A stretch of 64,000 bases of DNA. Origin: JALYXI01 sp963795835 (lineage in GTDB: Bacteria > Acidobacteriota > Terriglobia > Bryobacterales > Bryobacteraceae). The position numbers and the translations under genes were made by a program. Under the pieces are notes generated by a model. The model had not been told where the DNA came from, searched no databases, and saw nothing but the letters and a program-made list of their open reading frames with translations. The stretch lies in assembly GCA_963795835.1 (NCBI GenBank), contig CAWCJC010000004.1, positions 248,001-312,000 on the forward strand. The letters are read 5' to 3'. Below, in pieces: positions 1-9,513 of the stretch (position 1 is its first letter; each line of letters opens with the position of its first letter).

Positions 1-974
1 TTACCGCCCTTTTCGCCGCCTCTATCGGTTTGCTGCAGAACGATATCAAGAAGATTTTTGCGTACTCTACCGTGTCGCAACTGGGCTATATGTTCGTCGG
101 CCTGGGAGTGGGCGCTTACTCCGCGGGCGTGTGGCATCTGATGACGCACGCGTTCTTCAAAGCGCTGCTCTTTCTGGGAGCCGGAAGTGTGATCCACGCC
201 TGCTCCGGTGAACAGGACATCCGCAAGATGGGCGGCCTTCGCTCCAAGACCCCGATCACCTTTCTCACTCTGATCTGCGCGGGCCTCGCGATATCCGGGA
301 TTCCGCCCTTCTCCGGTTTCTACAGCAAGGACGCGATCCTGGTCGCCGCCTACCATCACGCTCCCTGGATGTTCTGGGTTGGCGTCGTGACCGCCGGCAT
401 GACCGCCTTCTACGTGTTCCGCGCTCTCTTCATCACCTTCTTCGGAGAATATCGCGGCGACGCCCATCCGCATGAATCACCGCTTCTGATGACGGGTCCG
501 CTGGTGATCCTGGCCCTGCTCTCCGCACTCGGCGGCTTCATCAACATTCCGAAATTTCTCGACCCGATGTTCCCCGCGGGCGAAGAGGGCCACGCCATGG
601 GGCTCGTCGTCACCTCTGTCGCAGCGGGCGCAATCGGCATCCTGATCGCGGGAGTCATGTACCTGGGCCGAGCCCGAAAAGTCTCCGAGCCCGGACCGCT
701 CTACAACCTGGTTTATAACAAATACTATGTCGACGAAGCTTACAACGCGGCCATCGTTCATCCTCTGATCGTTACCTCCCGCTCCGTGCTCTGGCGCCTG
801 GTGGATAACGCTCTGATTGATGGCCTGGTGGATGCCGTCGCTCACCAAACTCGCAGTGCCGGCAACGTTCTGCGCCAGTTGCAGTCCGGCAATATCCGCA
901 GCTACGCCGCCTGGGTTGTCTTTGGCTCCGTTGTCCTGGTCCTGGCCATGGGCCTCACCGGAGTCGTCCGGTAA
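1..974 (+). CDS. nuoL: NADH-quinone oxidoreductase subunit L (5' truncated by window)
   Basis: This is the C-terminal part of the large antiporter-like membrane subunit of complex I, which pumps protons while electrons pass from NADH to quinone. The window begins inside the gene; the frame is open from base 3 and no real start is present. The visible segment begins with the conserved stretch NDIKKIFAYSTVSQLGYM, a hallmark of NuoL/NuoM/NuoN antiporter folds, and continues through several membrane helices. The last helix, near the stop, lies in SYAAWVVFGSVVLVLAMG. nuoM starts two bases after the stop, as expected for a nuo operon. Family identity is certain; only the 5' part is missing. Confidence 0.95.
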   Translation, partial: TALFAASIGLLQNDIKKIFAYSTVSQLGYMFVGLGVGAYSAGVWHLMTHAFFKALLFLGAGSVIHACSGEQDIRKMGGLRSKTPITFLTLICAGLAISGIPPFSGFYSKDAILVAAYHHAPWMFWVGVVTAGMTAFYVFRALFITFFGEYRGDAHPHESPLLMTGPLVILALLSALGGFINIPKFLDPMFPAGEEGHAMGLVVTSVAAGAIGILIAGVMYLGRARKVSEPGPLYNLVYNKYYVDEAYNAAIVHPLIVTSRSVLWRLVDNALIDGLVDAVAHQTRSAGNVLRQLQSGNIRSYAAWVVFGSVVLVLAMGLTGVVR

Positions 975-975
975 C

Positions 976-2496
976 ATGAATCCCCTCGATCTTCTCTTGC
1001 TGGTTCCGCTCGCGGGATTCCTGCTCATGCTGTTGCTGCCGAAATCCGGCACCGGCCCCATTCGCGTCTTCGCGCTCATCGTCTCCCTTGTGGCGTTCTT
1101 CCTTTCCGTGGTGATGGCCTTCAGCTACAAGACCGCCGCGCCGGGCCAACAGTTCGTCACCGACACCGTCTGGATCAACGATCCGAACGTTCACTGGCAT
1201 ATCGGGGTGGATGGCTTGAGCCTCTGGCTCGTGGTTCTCACCACGTTTCTTTCACCGCTTGCAATCCTGCTCTCCTGGAGCTCGATCCAGAAGAACGTGA
1301 AGAGCTATTTCGCGCTGATGCTGCTGCTCGAATTCGCTTTGATCGGCGTGTTTTCCTCGCTCGACCTGATCGTCTACTACGGATTCTGGGAACTGACACT
1401 CGTCCCGATGGTGCTGTTCATCGGCATGTGGGGGGAGGAAGGCCGCATTGGCGCGGCGCTCAAGTTCTTCCTCTATACCTTCGCCGGTTCCGTGCTCATG
1501 CTGGTGGCGATTATCTTCCTGACAAACCGGGCCGGCACCTCGAATTACTCTGCTGTCCTGGAGGCGATCAACAGCGGTAAGCTCGCGCTCAGCTCCACGG
1601 AAGAACTCTGGCTCTTCCTCGCCTTTTTCGTCGCCTTCGCGATCAAGCTCGCGCTGTTCCCGCTGCACACCTGGCTGCCCTCGTCCTATACAGCGGCCCC
1701 TGCTGCCGCCACCATGATGCTCGCCGCCGTCATGGCGAAGATGGGCACTTACAGCATCATGCGATTCTGCCTGCCGTTGTTCCCCTCGGCCGCGCGGCGT
1801 TGCACCAGCGTCATCGTCGTGCTTGCGATCATCGGCATCATCTACGGCGCGCTCATCGCGATCGTGCAGCCGAACATCAAGCGCCTGGTCGCCTACTCCT
1901 CCATGAGCCACATCGGCTTCGTCGTGCTGGGCATCTTCTCCTTCACGCAATTAGGTCTCGATGGCGCCGTTTACCAGATGTTGAACCATGGCGTTACCAC
2001 TGGCTGCCTCTTTCTGCTGATCGGCTTTTTTGAACAGCGCCGCGCGTCGCTTGAAATTTCGGACAACAGCGGCATTGCCGGTATTGCTCCGTGGTTCTCC
2101 ACAGCCTTCCTCATCGCCACCCTGGCCAGCGTCGGTCTTCCTCTGCTCAACAACTTCGTTGGCGAATTCCTGGTGCTGCAAGGCGCGGCGCAAGCCTACT
2201 TCCCGTGGGCCGTCTGGGCTGCCACCGGGATTATTCTTTCCGCCTGCTACATGCTGTGGATGTACCAGCGCGTGTTTTATGGTGAATCTCGCGGCGTGTT
2301 CCCCGACCTCAACCTGCGCGAATGGATCTGCGTCGTCCCGCTGATTGCCACCATGTTCTGGATGGGAATCTATACGCAAACGTTCCTTCCCGCCATCTCT
2401 TCCACCAACTCTCAACTGCTCGAACAGAGCCGCGCCAACGAACCATTCCGCGTTGGGATCGCCAAGCCAGAGGAGGTCGCCAAGCGTGGTCGTTGA
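976..2496 (+). CDS. nuoM: NADH-quinone oxidoreductase subunit M
   Basis: Membrane antiporter-like subunit of respiratory complex I, 506 residues, normal length for the family. I place the start at the ATG right after the nuoL stop; the frame is open further upstream, but that part overlaps nuoL and does not look like NuoM. The protein begins with a hydrophobic helix (MNPLDLLLLVPLAGF) and carries typical NuoM blocks: the Glu-bearing segment YYGFWELTLVPM, the Lys-bearing helix AIKLALFPLHTWLP and NIKRLVAYSSMSHIGFV. It sits between nuoL and nuoN in the usual order. A GGAGG sequence in its last codons probably serves nuoN. Confidence 0.97.
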   Translation: MNPLDLLLLVPLAGFLLMLLLPKSGTGPIRVFALIVSLVAFFLSVVMAFSYKTAAPGQQFVTDTVWINDPNVHWHIGVDGLSLWLVVLTTFLSPLAILLSWSSIQKNVKSYFALMLLLEFALIGVFSSLDLIVYYGFWELTLVPMVLFIGMWGEEGRIGAALKFFLYTFAGSVLMLVAIIFLTNRAGTSNYSAVLEAINSGKLALSSTEELWLFLAFFVAFAIKLALFPLHTWLPSSYTAAPAAATMMLAAVMAKMGTYSIMRFCLPLFPSAARRCTSVIVVLAIIGIIYGALIAIVQPNIKRLVAYSSMSHIGFVVLGIFSFTQLGLDGAVYQMLNHGVTTGCLFLLIGFFEQRRASLEISDNSGIAGIAPWFSTAFLIATLASVGLPLLNNFVGEFLVLQGAAQAYFPWAVWAATGIILSACYMLWMYQRVFYGESRGVFPDLNLREWICVVPLIATMFWMGIYTQTFLPAISSTNSQLLEQSRANEPFRVGIAKPEEVAKRGR

Positions 2497-2515
2497 TCTT
2501 TTCCCCGCGGGCACA

Positions 2516-3965
2516 ATGCCGCCTCAGGAAGACATTGTCCGCATACTTCCTGAACTGATTTTGGGCACCGCCGGCACGGTCTTGATGGTGCTGGTGCCGT
2601 TGTTCAAGGACAAGCTGTCCGCCTTCTTCGGCAACTTCTCGTTGGCTACAATCGTCGCCGCGATCGTCGGCGCGCTCTATGCCAGCCAAGTCCCCGGGCT
2701 CGCGTTCTCCAGCCTGCTGATCGTCGATAGCTTCGCCACGTTCTTCCGCATCCTGGTGCTTGCGGTCGGTATTCGCGAGCGTCCTCTCCTCTTATCGCTT
2801 CCTCAAGCGCGACACCGTCGAAACCGGTGAGTATCACGCGCTTCTGCTCTTCTCGCTGGCCGGACAGTGCCTCATGGTGTCAGCCAACTCGCTGATCATG
2901 ATCTTCATCGGCCTCGAAATTTCGTCGATCTCGACGTATATCCTCTGCGGCTACCTCCGCGACGACCGCCGCGCCAACGAAAGCGCGCTCAAGTACTTCC
3001 TGCTCGGAAGTTTCGCAACCGCGTTCTTTCTGTATGGAGTCGCGATCATTTTCGGTGCGACGGGCTCGACGAACCTGCTCGAAATTCGCCGCGTCCTCAC
3101 CTCCCCCAATCAACCGCCCACCGCAATGGTCGGTATTGCCATGGCCCTGATGTTCGTCGGCCTCGCTTTCAAAGTCTCCGGCGCTCCCTTTCAAATCTGG
3201 GCGCCCGATGTCTACCAGGGCGCCCCCACGCCTGTCACGGCTTTCATGTCGGCCGCGCCCAAAGCCGCCGCGTTCGCCATCTTCCTGCGCATCTTCATGA
3301 CGGCCTTCGAATCCCAGTCGAGCATCTGGGAACCCATGGTGTGGGTCTCCGCGCTGCTCTCGATGACGATCGGCAACTTCGCCGCGCTGATGCAGAACAA
3401 CGTCAAGCGCATGATGGCGTACAGCTCGATCGCGCACGCCGGCTATGTCCTTGTGGCCCTATCCGCGCGCTCTGAAATCGGCACTGCCTCCGCGATGTTC
3501 TATCTCGCCGCTTACGCCTGCATGAACATCGGCGTCTTCGCGGTTGTCGTCCATCTGTCCGGCAAAGGCGAACGCCACGTCTCTCTTGACGATTTCTCCG
3601 GCCTTGCCGCGCGCCAGCCGCTCACGGCTGGGCTGCTCACCATCCTGTTGCTCTCGCTGATCGGCGTGCCGCTCACCGGCGGCTTTTTCGGCAAGTTCTA
3701 CATCTTCAAAGCCGCGCTGCAGTCGAACCTGATCTGGCTCACCATCCTCGGCCTGCTCAATAGCGCCGTCGCGGCCTATTACTACCTGCGCCTCATCGTA
3801 CTCATGTACATGCGCGAGCCGGGCGAGGTCACCGGTGCCATCGAACCGCTCCCCTTGACACTGCACGCCGCGCTGATCCTGCCTGTCATCGGCACGCTGT
3901 TGCTCGGCATCTTCCCCGGCGCCCTGATCCAGTTCGCCAACCAGTCTGCTGGCTTCTCGCGCTAA
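2516..3965 (+). pseudogene. nuoN: NADH-quinone oxidoreductase subunit N, reading frame broken
   Basis: Third antiporter-like subunit of complex I. The N-terminal part (QEDIVRILPELILGTAG through SFATFFRILVLAVG) is in one frame, and the remainder (FASVLSSYRFLKRDTVETGEY to the stop) is in the next frame. Removing one base around 2765-2771 joins them into a 482-residue protein of normal NuoN length with no lost conserved segment. Typical blocks such as VKRMMAYSSIAHAGYVL and FKVSGAPFQIWAPDVYQGAPT are intact. An alternative GTG start at 2486 has a better Shine-Dalgarno (GGAGG, 2472-2476) and would overlap nuoM. Because complex I needs NuoN, a sequencing error is more likely than true inactivation. 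Confidence 0.9.
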
Positions 3966-3990
3966 GCCGACCGTCGTTCTCGAATCCGGC

Positions 3991-4632
3991 TTGGCCGGAC
4001 CGCCGCAAGCATGGTTTGCAGTGGCGAAACTCCTGGAGCCGGACTTCCGAGTCTTGATCCACCAGCGGGCGGCAGGAACCCATGATCTTGCAACGCTCGC
4101 CAGCCAGCTCCACACTGTCTTGCGGAACCCACCCTACCTGATCGCGGCTCACTCCTTCGGCGGGCTTGTGGCGCGTCAGTTCGCCGCGCTCTATCCAAAC
4201 GAAGTTGCGGGCATTGTCTTCGTCGATGCCCTCCCACTTACAGCTGAACTCCCTGTCGCGAAAGCGATTGCAATTGCCCGCGCCGCTCAGCTGATCGCCC
4301 CATGGATCCCCACTCTGCTGCCGCTCGCCGCGAAACACATTCGCCTGGCGGACTGGCTGCTTCAAGAACTCTCTAAGCTTCCGGACCAGCGCCAAATCCT
4401 GGCCGAATGGTCTAAGCCCGCGTTCTACGCATCTCTCGCAAGCCTGCTGGCCGCATTGCCCCGCAATCTTCGCCGTGCCCGCACTCTCCCTCTCGGCGTT
4501 CCCACGGTCTCTCTCCACTCCGATTACCCTGACCCCGAAGGCCGCCGCATTGAAGACGCCGGCCACTGGATCCAGGTCGATCAGCCCCACGCCGTCGCCA
4601 GCGCGATTCGCGAACTCGCTCGCGGCGCGTGA
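3991..4632 (+). CDS. Alpha/beta hydrolase
   Basis: Small alpha/beta-hydrolase-fold enzyme with unknown substrate. The nucleophile elbow is AHSFGG, followed by LVARQFAALYP, and the probable catalytic histidine is in AGHWIQVDQP near the C-terminus. The TTG used here is the only conventional start codon after the in-frame stop at 3925. However, the codons just before it read KPTVVLESG, which matches the first beta strand and oxyanion region of this family. Translation may therefore begin at one of two CTG codons (3946 or 3949) overlapping the nuoN stop. It follows nuoN directly and may be translationally coupled to it, but nothing indicates a role in complex I. Confidence 0.8.
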   Translation: MAGPPQAWFAVAKLLEPDFRVLIHQRAAGTHDLATLASQLHTVLRNPPYLIAAHSFGGLVARQFAALYPNEVAGIVFVDALPLTAELPVAKAIAIARAAQLIAPWIPTLLPLAAKHIRLADWLLQELSKLPDQRQILAEWSKPAFYASLASLLAALPRNLRRARTLPLGVPTVSLHSDYPDPEGRRIEDAGHWIQVDQPHAVASAIRELARGA

Positions 4633-4645
4633 TATTCTCTGCACC

Positions 4646-5401
4646 ATGCATCGGTTCACCTTCCTCGCCTCGCTCATCGGACTCGCCCTGCAGAAGTTCA
4701 CTCCGAAGCAGAGCGATCGCCCCGAAGTCCTCTCCGCCGATGAACCCGGCTTCCGCACCATTTTCGACGGCAAGACCCTGGCGGGATGGGAAGGCGACCC
4801 GAAGTATTGGCGGGTGGCGGACGGAGTGATGACTGGCGAGATTACTCCGGAGACAGTGATTAAGAGCAACACCTTCATCATCTGGCGCGGCGGCACACCG
4901 GGAGATTTCGAACTGAAGGTGGATTACCGCATCACGCCCGGCGGCAACAGCGGCATCAACTATCGCAGCGTTGTGGTGCCAGACAAGGTGACCCCCGCAA
5001 ACCAGTTCGCCATGCGCGGTTATCAATGCGACATCGATGGCCAGAACAAGTACACCGGAAACAACTACGAAGAGAAGGGCCGGCTGTTTCTGGCGGTGCG
5101 CGGCCAGGTAACCCGCGTCACGGGCACGCGCACTCCGGTGGTTCTTTCGACTCTCGGCAAGAACGAAGAACTCGCCGCGCTGATTTCGAATGACTGGAAC
5201 GCCATCCATCTCATCGCGCGCGGCAATACGCTGATCCACAATATCAACGGCCGCACAATGAGCATCACGATCGATGACGATCCGGAAGGGCGAGCGCTCA
5301 CGGGCCTGATTGGTGTACAAGTACACGTCGGCGGCCCCATGAAGGTGGAATACCGCAATTGGCGCTTGAAAGTTTGGGATAATGCGACAAAGGGCGTTTA
5401 G
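4646..5401 (+). CDS. DUF1080 (3-keto-disaccharide hydrolase-type) secreted protein
   Basis: Protein of 251 residues with a short hydrophobic N-terminus and one DUF1080/3-keto-disaccharide hydrolase-like jelly-roll domain. The family signature is visible as FRTIFDGKTLAGWEGD, followed by YWRVADGVMTGE, GGNSGINYRS, the glycan-contact style GYQCDIDG and the C-terminal RNWRLKVW. Members are concanavalin-like beta-sandwich proteins often found in Acidobacteria and Planctomycetes, and some hydrolyse 3-keto sugars. Substrate is not deducible here. The ATG follows the hydrolase gene by 13 bases. The stop codon TAG lies inside the downstream tRNA-Val gene, giving a 10-base overlap, so the mRNA 3' end and tRNA 5' processing share sequence. 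Confidence 0.88.
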   Translation: MHRFTFLASLIGLALQKFTPKQSDRPEVLSADEPGFRTIFDGKTLAGWEGDPKYWRVADGVMTGEITPETVIKSNTFIIWRGGTPGDFELKVDYRITPGGNSGINYRSVVVPDKVTPANQFAMRGYQCDIDGQNKYTGNNYEEKGRLFLAVRGQVTRVTGTRTPVVLSTLGKNEELAALISNDWNAIHLIARGNTLIHNINGRTMSITIDDDPEGRALTGLIGVQVHVGGPMKVEYRNWRLKVWDNATKGV

Positions 5402-5468
5402 CTCAGTTGGTTAGAGCGTCTGCTTTACACGCAGAAGGTCCGCGGTTCGATCCCGTGAACGCCCACCA
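5392..5468 (+). tRNA. tRNA-Val(TAC)
   Basis: Complete cloverleaf of 77 bases with the CCA end encoded. The acceptor stem GGGCGTT pairs with AACGCCC. The anticodon arm TCTGC/GCAGA encloses loop TTTACAC, giving anticodon TAC (valine). The T arm contains GGTTCGATCCC. The first ten bases overlap the 3' end of the DUF1080 gene. Confidence 0.97.
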
Positions 5469-5492
5469 TTTTTTGCTCAGTCAGGAGTAACC

Positions 5493-6506
5493 ATGGAACA
5501 AGGTCCTATGATTGACCGCCGCGACCTGCTCGGCGCACTCGCCGGGGTCACCGCCGCCGCAACAGTATTCACGGAAGATGTTCACGCTCAAGAAACCCGC
5601 TCCGGCGACATGATCTATCGGATGCTTGGCCGGACAGGAGAAAAAGTGTCCGCCATCGGGCTCGGCGGCTCCCACATCGGCAATCCGAAAGATCCCGCCG
5701 AAGGCATCCGGATCATTCGTTCCGCCGTGGATCGCGGCATCACCTTTCTCGATAACTGCTGGGATTATCACGACGGCGACAGCGAAGTTCGTATGGGCAA
5801 TGCTCTTCAGGATGGCTACCGGGCCAAAGTGTTCCTGATGACAAAGTTCGACGGCCGCACCAAGGAGTCGACTGCAAAACAGATCGATGAATCGCTCTCA
5901 CGCCTGAAGACAGACCACCTCGATCTCATCCAGTATCACGAGAATATCCGCATGGAAGATCCCGACCGTTTTTTCGCTCCGGGCGGACCCCTCGAAGCGT
6001 TGATGGAAGCGAAAAAGGCCGGCAAGATTCGGTTTATTGGGTTCACCGGACATAAAGATCCCGCGGTTCACCTCCGCATGTTGGAAGTTGCCGGGCAGCA
6101 CGGCTTCCACTTCGATACGGCGCAAATGCCCCTCAATATTCTGGATGCCAGCTTCCGCAGTTTCGCGAAGCAAGTGGTCCCGCAGCTGGTTCAGCAAGGT
6201 ATCGGCGTGCTGGGGATGAAGCCCCTTGCTTCTGGTGCGATTCCTCGAAACAACATCGCCACGCCGATCGAGTGCCTGCATTACGCGCTTTCTCTCCCCA
6301 CCTCCGTGGTGATCAATGGCTGTGACTCCATGGAGCGGCTCGATCAAGCGTTCGAAGCAGCCCGTACTTTCAAGCCGCTCACCGAGCCCCAGATTTCCGC
6401 GCTAATTTCGAAGACCAAGGAAGCGGCGCTCACGGGCAAGTTCGAGTTATTTAAGACCGGCACTCGCTTCGACGGCACCGCGCTTCATCCGCAGTGGATG
6501 GGGTAA
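5493..6506 (+). CDS. Aldo/keto reductase with Tat-like N-terminus
   Basis: NADPH-type aldo/keto reductase of 337 residues preceded by a twin-arginine-like leader (DRRDLLGALAGVTAAATVF, cleavage plausible near VHAQE). Export to the periplasm is therefore likely. The TIM-barrel family hallmarks are present: FLDNCWDYHDGDSE with the catalytic Asp and Tyr, the Lys in VFLMTKFDG, and the His in LDLIQYHEN. The start ATG has a good Shine-Dalgarno (CAGGAGT) eight bases upstream and lies 24 bases after tRNA-Val. Such Tat-exported reductases are common in Acidobacteria and Planctomycetes; the physiological substrate is unknown. Confidence 0.9.
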   Translation: MEQGPMIDRRDLLGALAGVTAAATVFTEDVHAQETRSGDMIYRMLGRTGEKVSAIGLGGSHIGNPKDPAEGIRIIRSAVDRGITFLDNCWDYHDGDSEVRMGNALQDGYRAKVFLMTKFDGRTKESTAKQIDESLSRLKTDHLDLIQYHENIRMEDPDRFFAPGGPLEALMEAKKAGKIRFIGFTGHKDPAVHLRMLEVAGQHGFHFDTAQMPLNILDASFRSFAKQVVPQLVQQGIGVLGMKPLASGAIPRNNIATPIECLHYALSLPTSVVINGCDSMERLDQAFEAARTFKPLTEPQISALISKTKEAALTGKFELFKTGTRFDGTALHPQWMG

Positions 6507-6786
6507 ACCTCTCTCCCAATTCGTGCCCTGCGTGCTCAGACAATCGCGGGGTGGGCCGGAGCGATGTGCCCCGCGGACCCTACAAAATCAGCCGCATGGC
6601 GAAAGACGTCATCGCGGTGAGCAGGAACTGGCGATCCGTTTCCCGAACGGGTAAACAGCTTGCTGCTCGGATGCACCAGTTGCGGCGTGCTGCGCGCGAA
6701 ACGGCCAGACCTGAAGAAATTTCCGGGCTTTCGGGGCTGGGGAAAGATGAGCTCGGCGCAGCCAGAGTTTTGCCTAGCCACGATGC
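6507..6786. other. Gene-free stretch between two convergent genes
   Basis: Open frames exist on both strands here, but none has a recognisable family, a convincing ribosome site or coherent composition; I see no gene. No strong terminator hairpin with a T run is evident. Confidence 0.4.
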
Positions 6787-7620
6787 TCAGCTTTCTAGAG
6801 CGGACCACTCGTCAGGAGTAAGCTGCACTTGGGCTGCGGCCATATTCTCTTCCAGATGGGCCACGGACGATGTGCCGGGGATGGGCAGGATCACCGGCGA
6901 ATGATGTAGCAGCCATCCGATCGATAACTGCGCAACCGTCGCACCATGCCGCGAGGCCACCTGATCCAGCTTGCCTCCCGGCCGGGCCAGTTCTCCGGCC
7001 GCTACCGGGAACCATGGGATGAAAACAATGCTGTGCTGCTCGCAGTACTTCACAACGTCTTCATGGGCGCGGTCCGTCAGGTTGTATTTGTTCTGCACGC
7101 TCACGACATCGATGATCTTGCGTGCCTGTTCAATCTCTGCGACGGAGACTTCGGATAAACCGAAATGCCGGATCTTCCCTTCCTCCTGGAACTTCTTGAT
7201 CTCGCCCAGAGTTTCTTCCACCGGAACTTTGGGATCGATCCGATGCAATTGGTACAGTTCCAGCCGTTCTAACTTCAAGCGGCGCAAGCTCATCTCCAAT
7301 TGCTGCCTCAGATACTCGGGTCTTCCCACCGGGGCCCATTTGTTTGGAGCCTGCCGCGTCAGTCCGCCCTTGGTCGCGATCACCACGCCGGGTTTGTAGG
7401 GCGCCAGCGTTTCGCCGATCAGCTGCTCACTCACATTGGGGCCGTAGGAATCCGCGGTGTCGATAAAGTTCACGCCCAGCTCTACCGCCCGCTTTAAGAC
7501 GCGGCGTGCTTCCTCTGGATTTTCCGGGTCTCCCCACACGCCTGTTCCTGTAATCCGCATCGCGCCGAATCCTAGCCGGTTCACCGTGATGTCGCCCAGC
7601 TTCACTTCCATTAAGCTCAT
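6787..7620 (-). CDS. Aldo/keto reductase
   Basis: Cytoplasmic aldo/keto reductase of 277 residues, starting MSLMEVKLGDITVNRLGFG. Catalytic tetrad segments are visible: VNFIDTADSYGPNVSE (Asp and Tyr), VVIATKGG (Lys) and LELYQLHRID (His), with the NADP-binding end PIPGTSS near the C-terminus. Its ATG overlaps the stop of the upstream glycosyltransferase gene by four bases (ATGA). In the given sequence the glycosyltransferase frame runs straight into this gene and appears to make a 723-residue fusion. That is an artefact of a frame break in the upstream gene, so I annotate the reductase separately. Confidence 0.9.
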   Translation of the reverse strand: MSLMEVKLGDITVNRLGFGAMRITGTGVWGDPENPEEARRVLKRAVELGVNFIDTADSYGPNVSEQLIGETLAPYKPGVVIATKGGLTRQAPNKWAPVGRPEYLRQQLEMSLRRLKLERLELYQLHRIDPKVPVEETLGEIKKFQEEGKIRHFGLSEVSVAEIEQARKIIDVVSVQNKYNLTDRAHEDVVKYCEQHSIVFIPWFPVAAGELARPGGKLDQVASRHGATVAQLSIGWLLHHSPVILPIPGTSSVAHLEENMAAAQVQLTPDEWSALES

Positions 7621-8958
7621 GGTGTTTCGGTTTGCATCTTTCTGCCCAATGCCAGCCATACGGAAAGCCCTATGAGTACGGCGGTTCCGGCCGCGTAGAT
7701 CATCCAACTCACCGGCACCACGCCGATACTCCTTGAGCGAATGAAAGTGGAAGTTCTCAAGAGAGCCATCAGGCCTGCGCCCAATGAGGCCCGAGTAAAA
7801 GGGAAGGCTGACGAAATTGACGGTATAGACGTCCAGCGCGGCGCAGCAGACCGTAACCGCCAGAAGTCCCCAGCGCCGAAGCCCCACGGCCAGCAACACG
7901 ACTTCGGGTAGAACCACGGCATACAAATACCAGCCCATGGAAGTGGAAGCTCCCTTCGCCAGGAAAAGGAGGAGCACGTTATAAAGCTGCCCTAACCAGA
8001 ACATGCCATAGAACAGCAGCAGCGCATCATATCGCCTGTGGCGAACCGCGACGCGCGCGACTTCAAAAACTGCAACCGCAATGATCACGTAGAACGCGTG
8101 ATAGATCCAACTCCGCACCGTAAGACCGCTCCACGCTCCGAACCAGATGTGCGAGAGCAGGATGGAATCCACGGCACTGAGCCAATGCACGCGGCCCGCA
8201 CCCGCGAGCAAATCAGGCCATTTCACAGTGCGGAGCATCACTGATTCATTCAGGCCGGTAAGCGTGCCGTTAGTCAGAAAATTGTGAATGTACCACCAGC
8301 CCGAAATCAGGAACGCCGTGCCGAAAATTTTTGCAGCCTCTTTCCGGGAATGGCGGAAATAGAGAAGCGCGATGGCGGGCAGAGCGGTCAGGAAATACGC
8401 CTTGGTCAACAAACCAAGCCCGAGTACGAATCCAATGGCAATCCCCTGGCGCGGCCTAATCAGCACCAGCAGGATCAGTAACGAAAAGAGCAGTACGCCC
8501 AGACATTCGTTCCCTACCCGGCAGAGGTCGATAAGGAACTCAGGGAGCAGAGCGAGCAACACCGCCGTGGCCAACGCCGTTGCGCGGTTTCCTATTACAT
8601 GAAGCGCGGCGAAGAAGACCAGCGGAACGGTGAGCGAGCCGAGCAGCAGGCTCACGATCCGCAGCCGATGGACCTTTTCGATCAACGAACCGTGCCCCAG
8701 CGCCGCTGAGGCGATCCAGTAGTACAGTGGCGGCTGCAGCGCCTCATACATCCTTGGGTTGCGCTCATTTGTGACCGTTTCGGCAATTTCAACCGAAACC
8801 GGCGCATCGCGATCCACCAACCAGCCGCCGTGAGTGGCAAGCCGCTCGATCACGGCGAAGTGCGACCATTCGTCGTAGCCCTCCCACAGGGGTTGGAAGG
8901 AGCAATAGAAAAGCCCGCGCGCAACGAAACAAACCCAGATGAGCGCCAGCGTTTTCAA
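7617..8958 (-). pseudogene. Polytopic membrane glycosyltransferase-like protein (GT-C type), frame broken near its 3' end
   Basis: Integral membrane protein of about 446 residues with roughly ten hydrophobic helices. The acidic motif GYDEWSHFAVI after the first helix fits ArnT/PMT-like GT-C glycosyltransferases that use polyprenyl-linked sugars. The last membrane helix (WMIYAAGTAVLIGLSVWLA) and the end GRKMQTETP are in a different frame from the rest. Removing one base within about 7705-7745 restores them and gives a stop overlapping the next ATG, a typical operon junction. Without correction the frame reads a hydrophilic shadow into the reductase. Its own ATG overlaps the NUDIX stop by four bases. 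Acceptor is unknown. Confidence 0.75.
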
Positions 8959-9479
8959 AGGGCTCTTGCTTTCAGGATTGCGGCTACGCTGCAGACTTCG
9001 GTAATCTCATTGGCCATCACCATTTCCGCCGCGCGCTCCATGGGCACCCACCGGAGAGTCAACTCCTCTTCCGGATCAGGGTCGTTTTGGACCAGCGTGA
9101 GAGTGTCCGCCAGAAACAGGTGCTGCACATCGGTCGTCACACCGTTGCAGACATCCACAGTTCCCATCGCTCGCCAATTCGCTGCTTCCGCGCCTGCCTC
9201 CTCCCGCAATTCGCGTTTCGCTACGGCCAGCATATCCGTTTCGCCTTCAGCCGACCCGCCGCGCGGTATCTCCCAGGTGTAGCGTCGCAAGGTATAGCGA
9301 TACTGTCCGATTAACGCGATCTCTGCTCGATCGTTCATCGCAATCACGCCCACGGAAGGACGGATCTCCACCACGCCGTAGATCCCGGTCTGGCCATCAG
9401 GCCGGACAAACTGGTCCTCCCGTACGCGAATCCAACGGTTCTCATAGACCACTCTTTCGGAGAGCGTTTCCCAAGTCAC
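8955..9479 (-). CDS. NUDIX hydrolase (ADP-ribose pyrophosphatase-like)
   Basis: Protein of 174 residues with a NUDIX core: the segment WEIPRGGSAEGE is followed by KRELREEAG, which supplies the metal-binding REL..EE.G helix. Spacing between the first glycine and the REL helix is one residue longer than the textbook box, as can be seen in some ADP-ribose pyrophosphatase relatives. It probably hydrolyses a nucleoside diphosphate linked to another moiety; the substrate cannot be named. It is the first gene of a leftward operon with the glycosyltransferase and aldo/keto reductase, and is divergent from the pdxR-like regulator, so the 67-base gap holds promoters for both. Confidence 0.88.
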   Translation of the reverse strand: MTWETLSERVVYENRWIRVREDQFVRPDGQTGIYGVVEIRPSVGVIAMNDRAEIALIGQYRYTLRRYTWEIPRGGSAEGETDMLAVAKRELREEAGAEAANWRAMGTVDVCNGVTTDVQHLFLADTLTLVQNDPDPEEELTLRWVPMERAAEMVMANEITEVCSVAAILKARAL

Positions 9480-9513
9480 GTCCGTTTATCGCCTGCCAGC
9501 GGCTTACTTGCAA

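Noticed and set aside
1252..1950. Minus-strand frame of 232 residues opposite nuoM
   Set aside because: Shadow frame rich in Arg, Glu and His with no motif; nuoM is certain.
6494..6904. Plus-strand 136-residue frame between the two aldo/keto reductases
   Set aside because: Its second half lies opposite the reductase gene, it has no ribosome site, and the translation looks like random GC-rich sequence.
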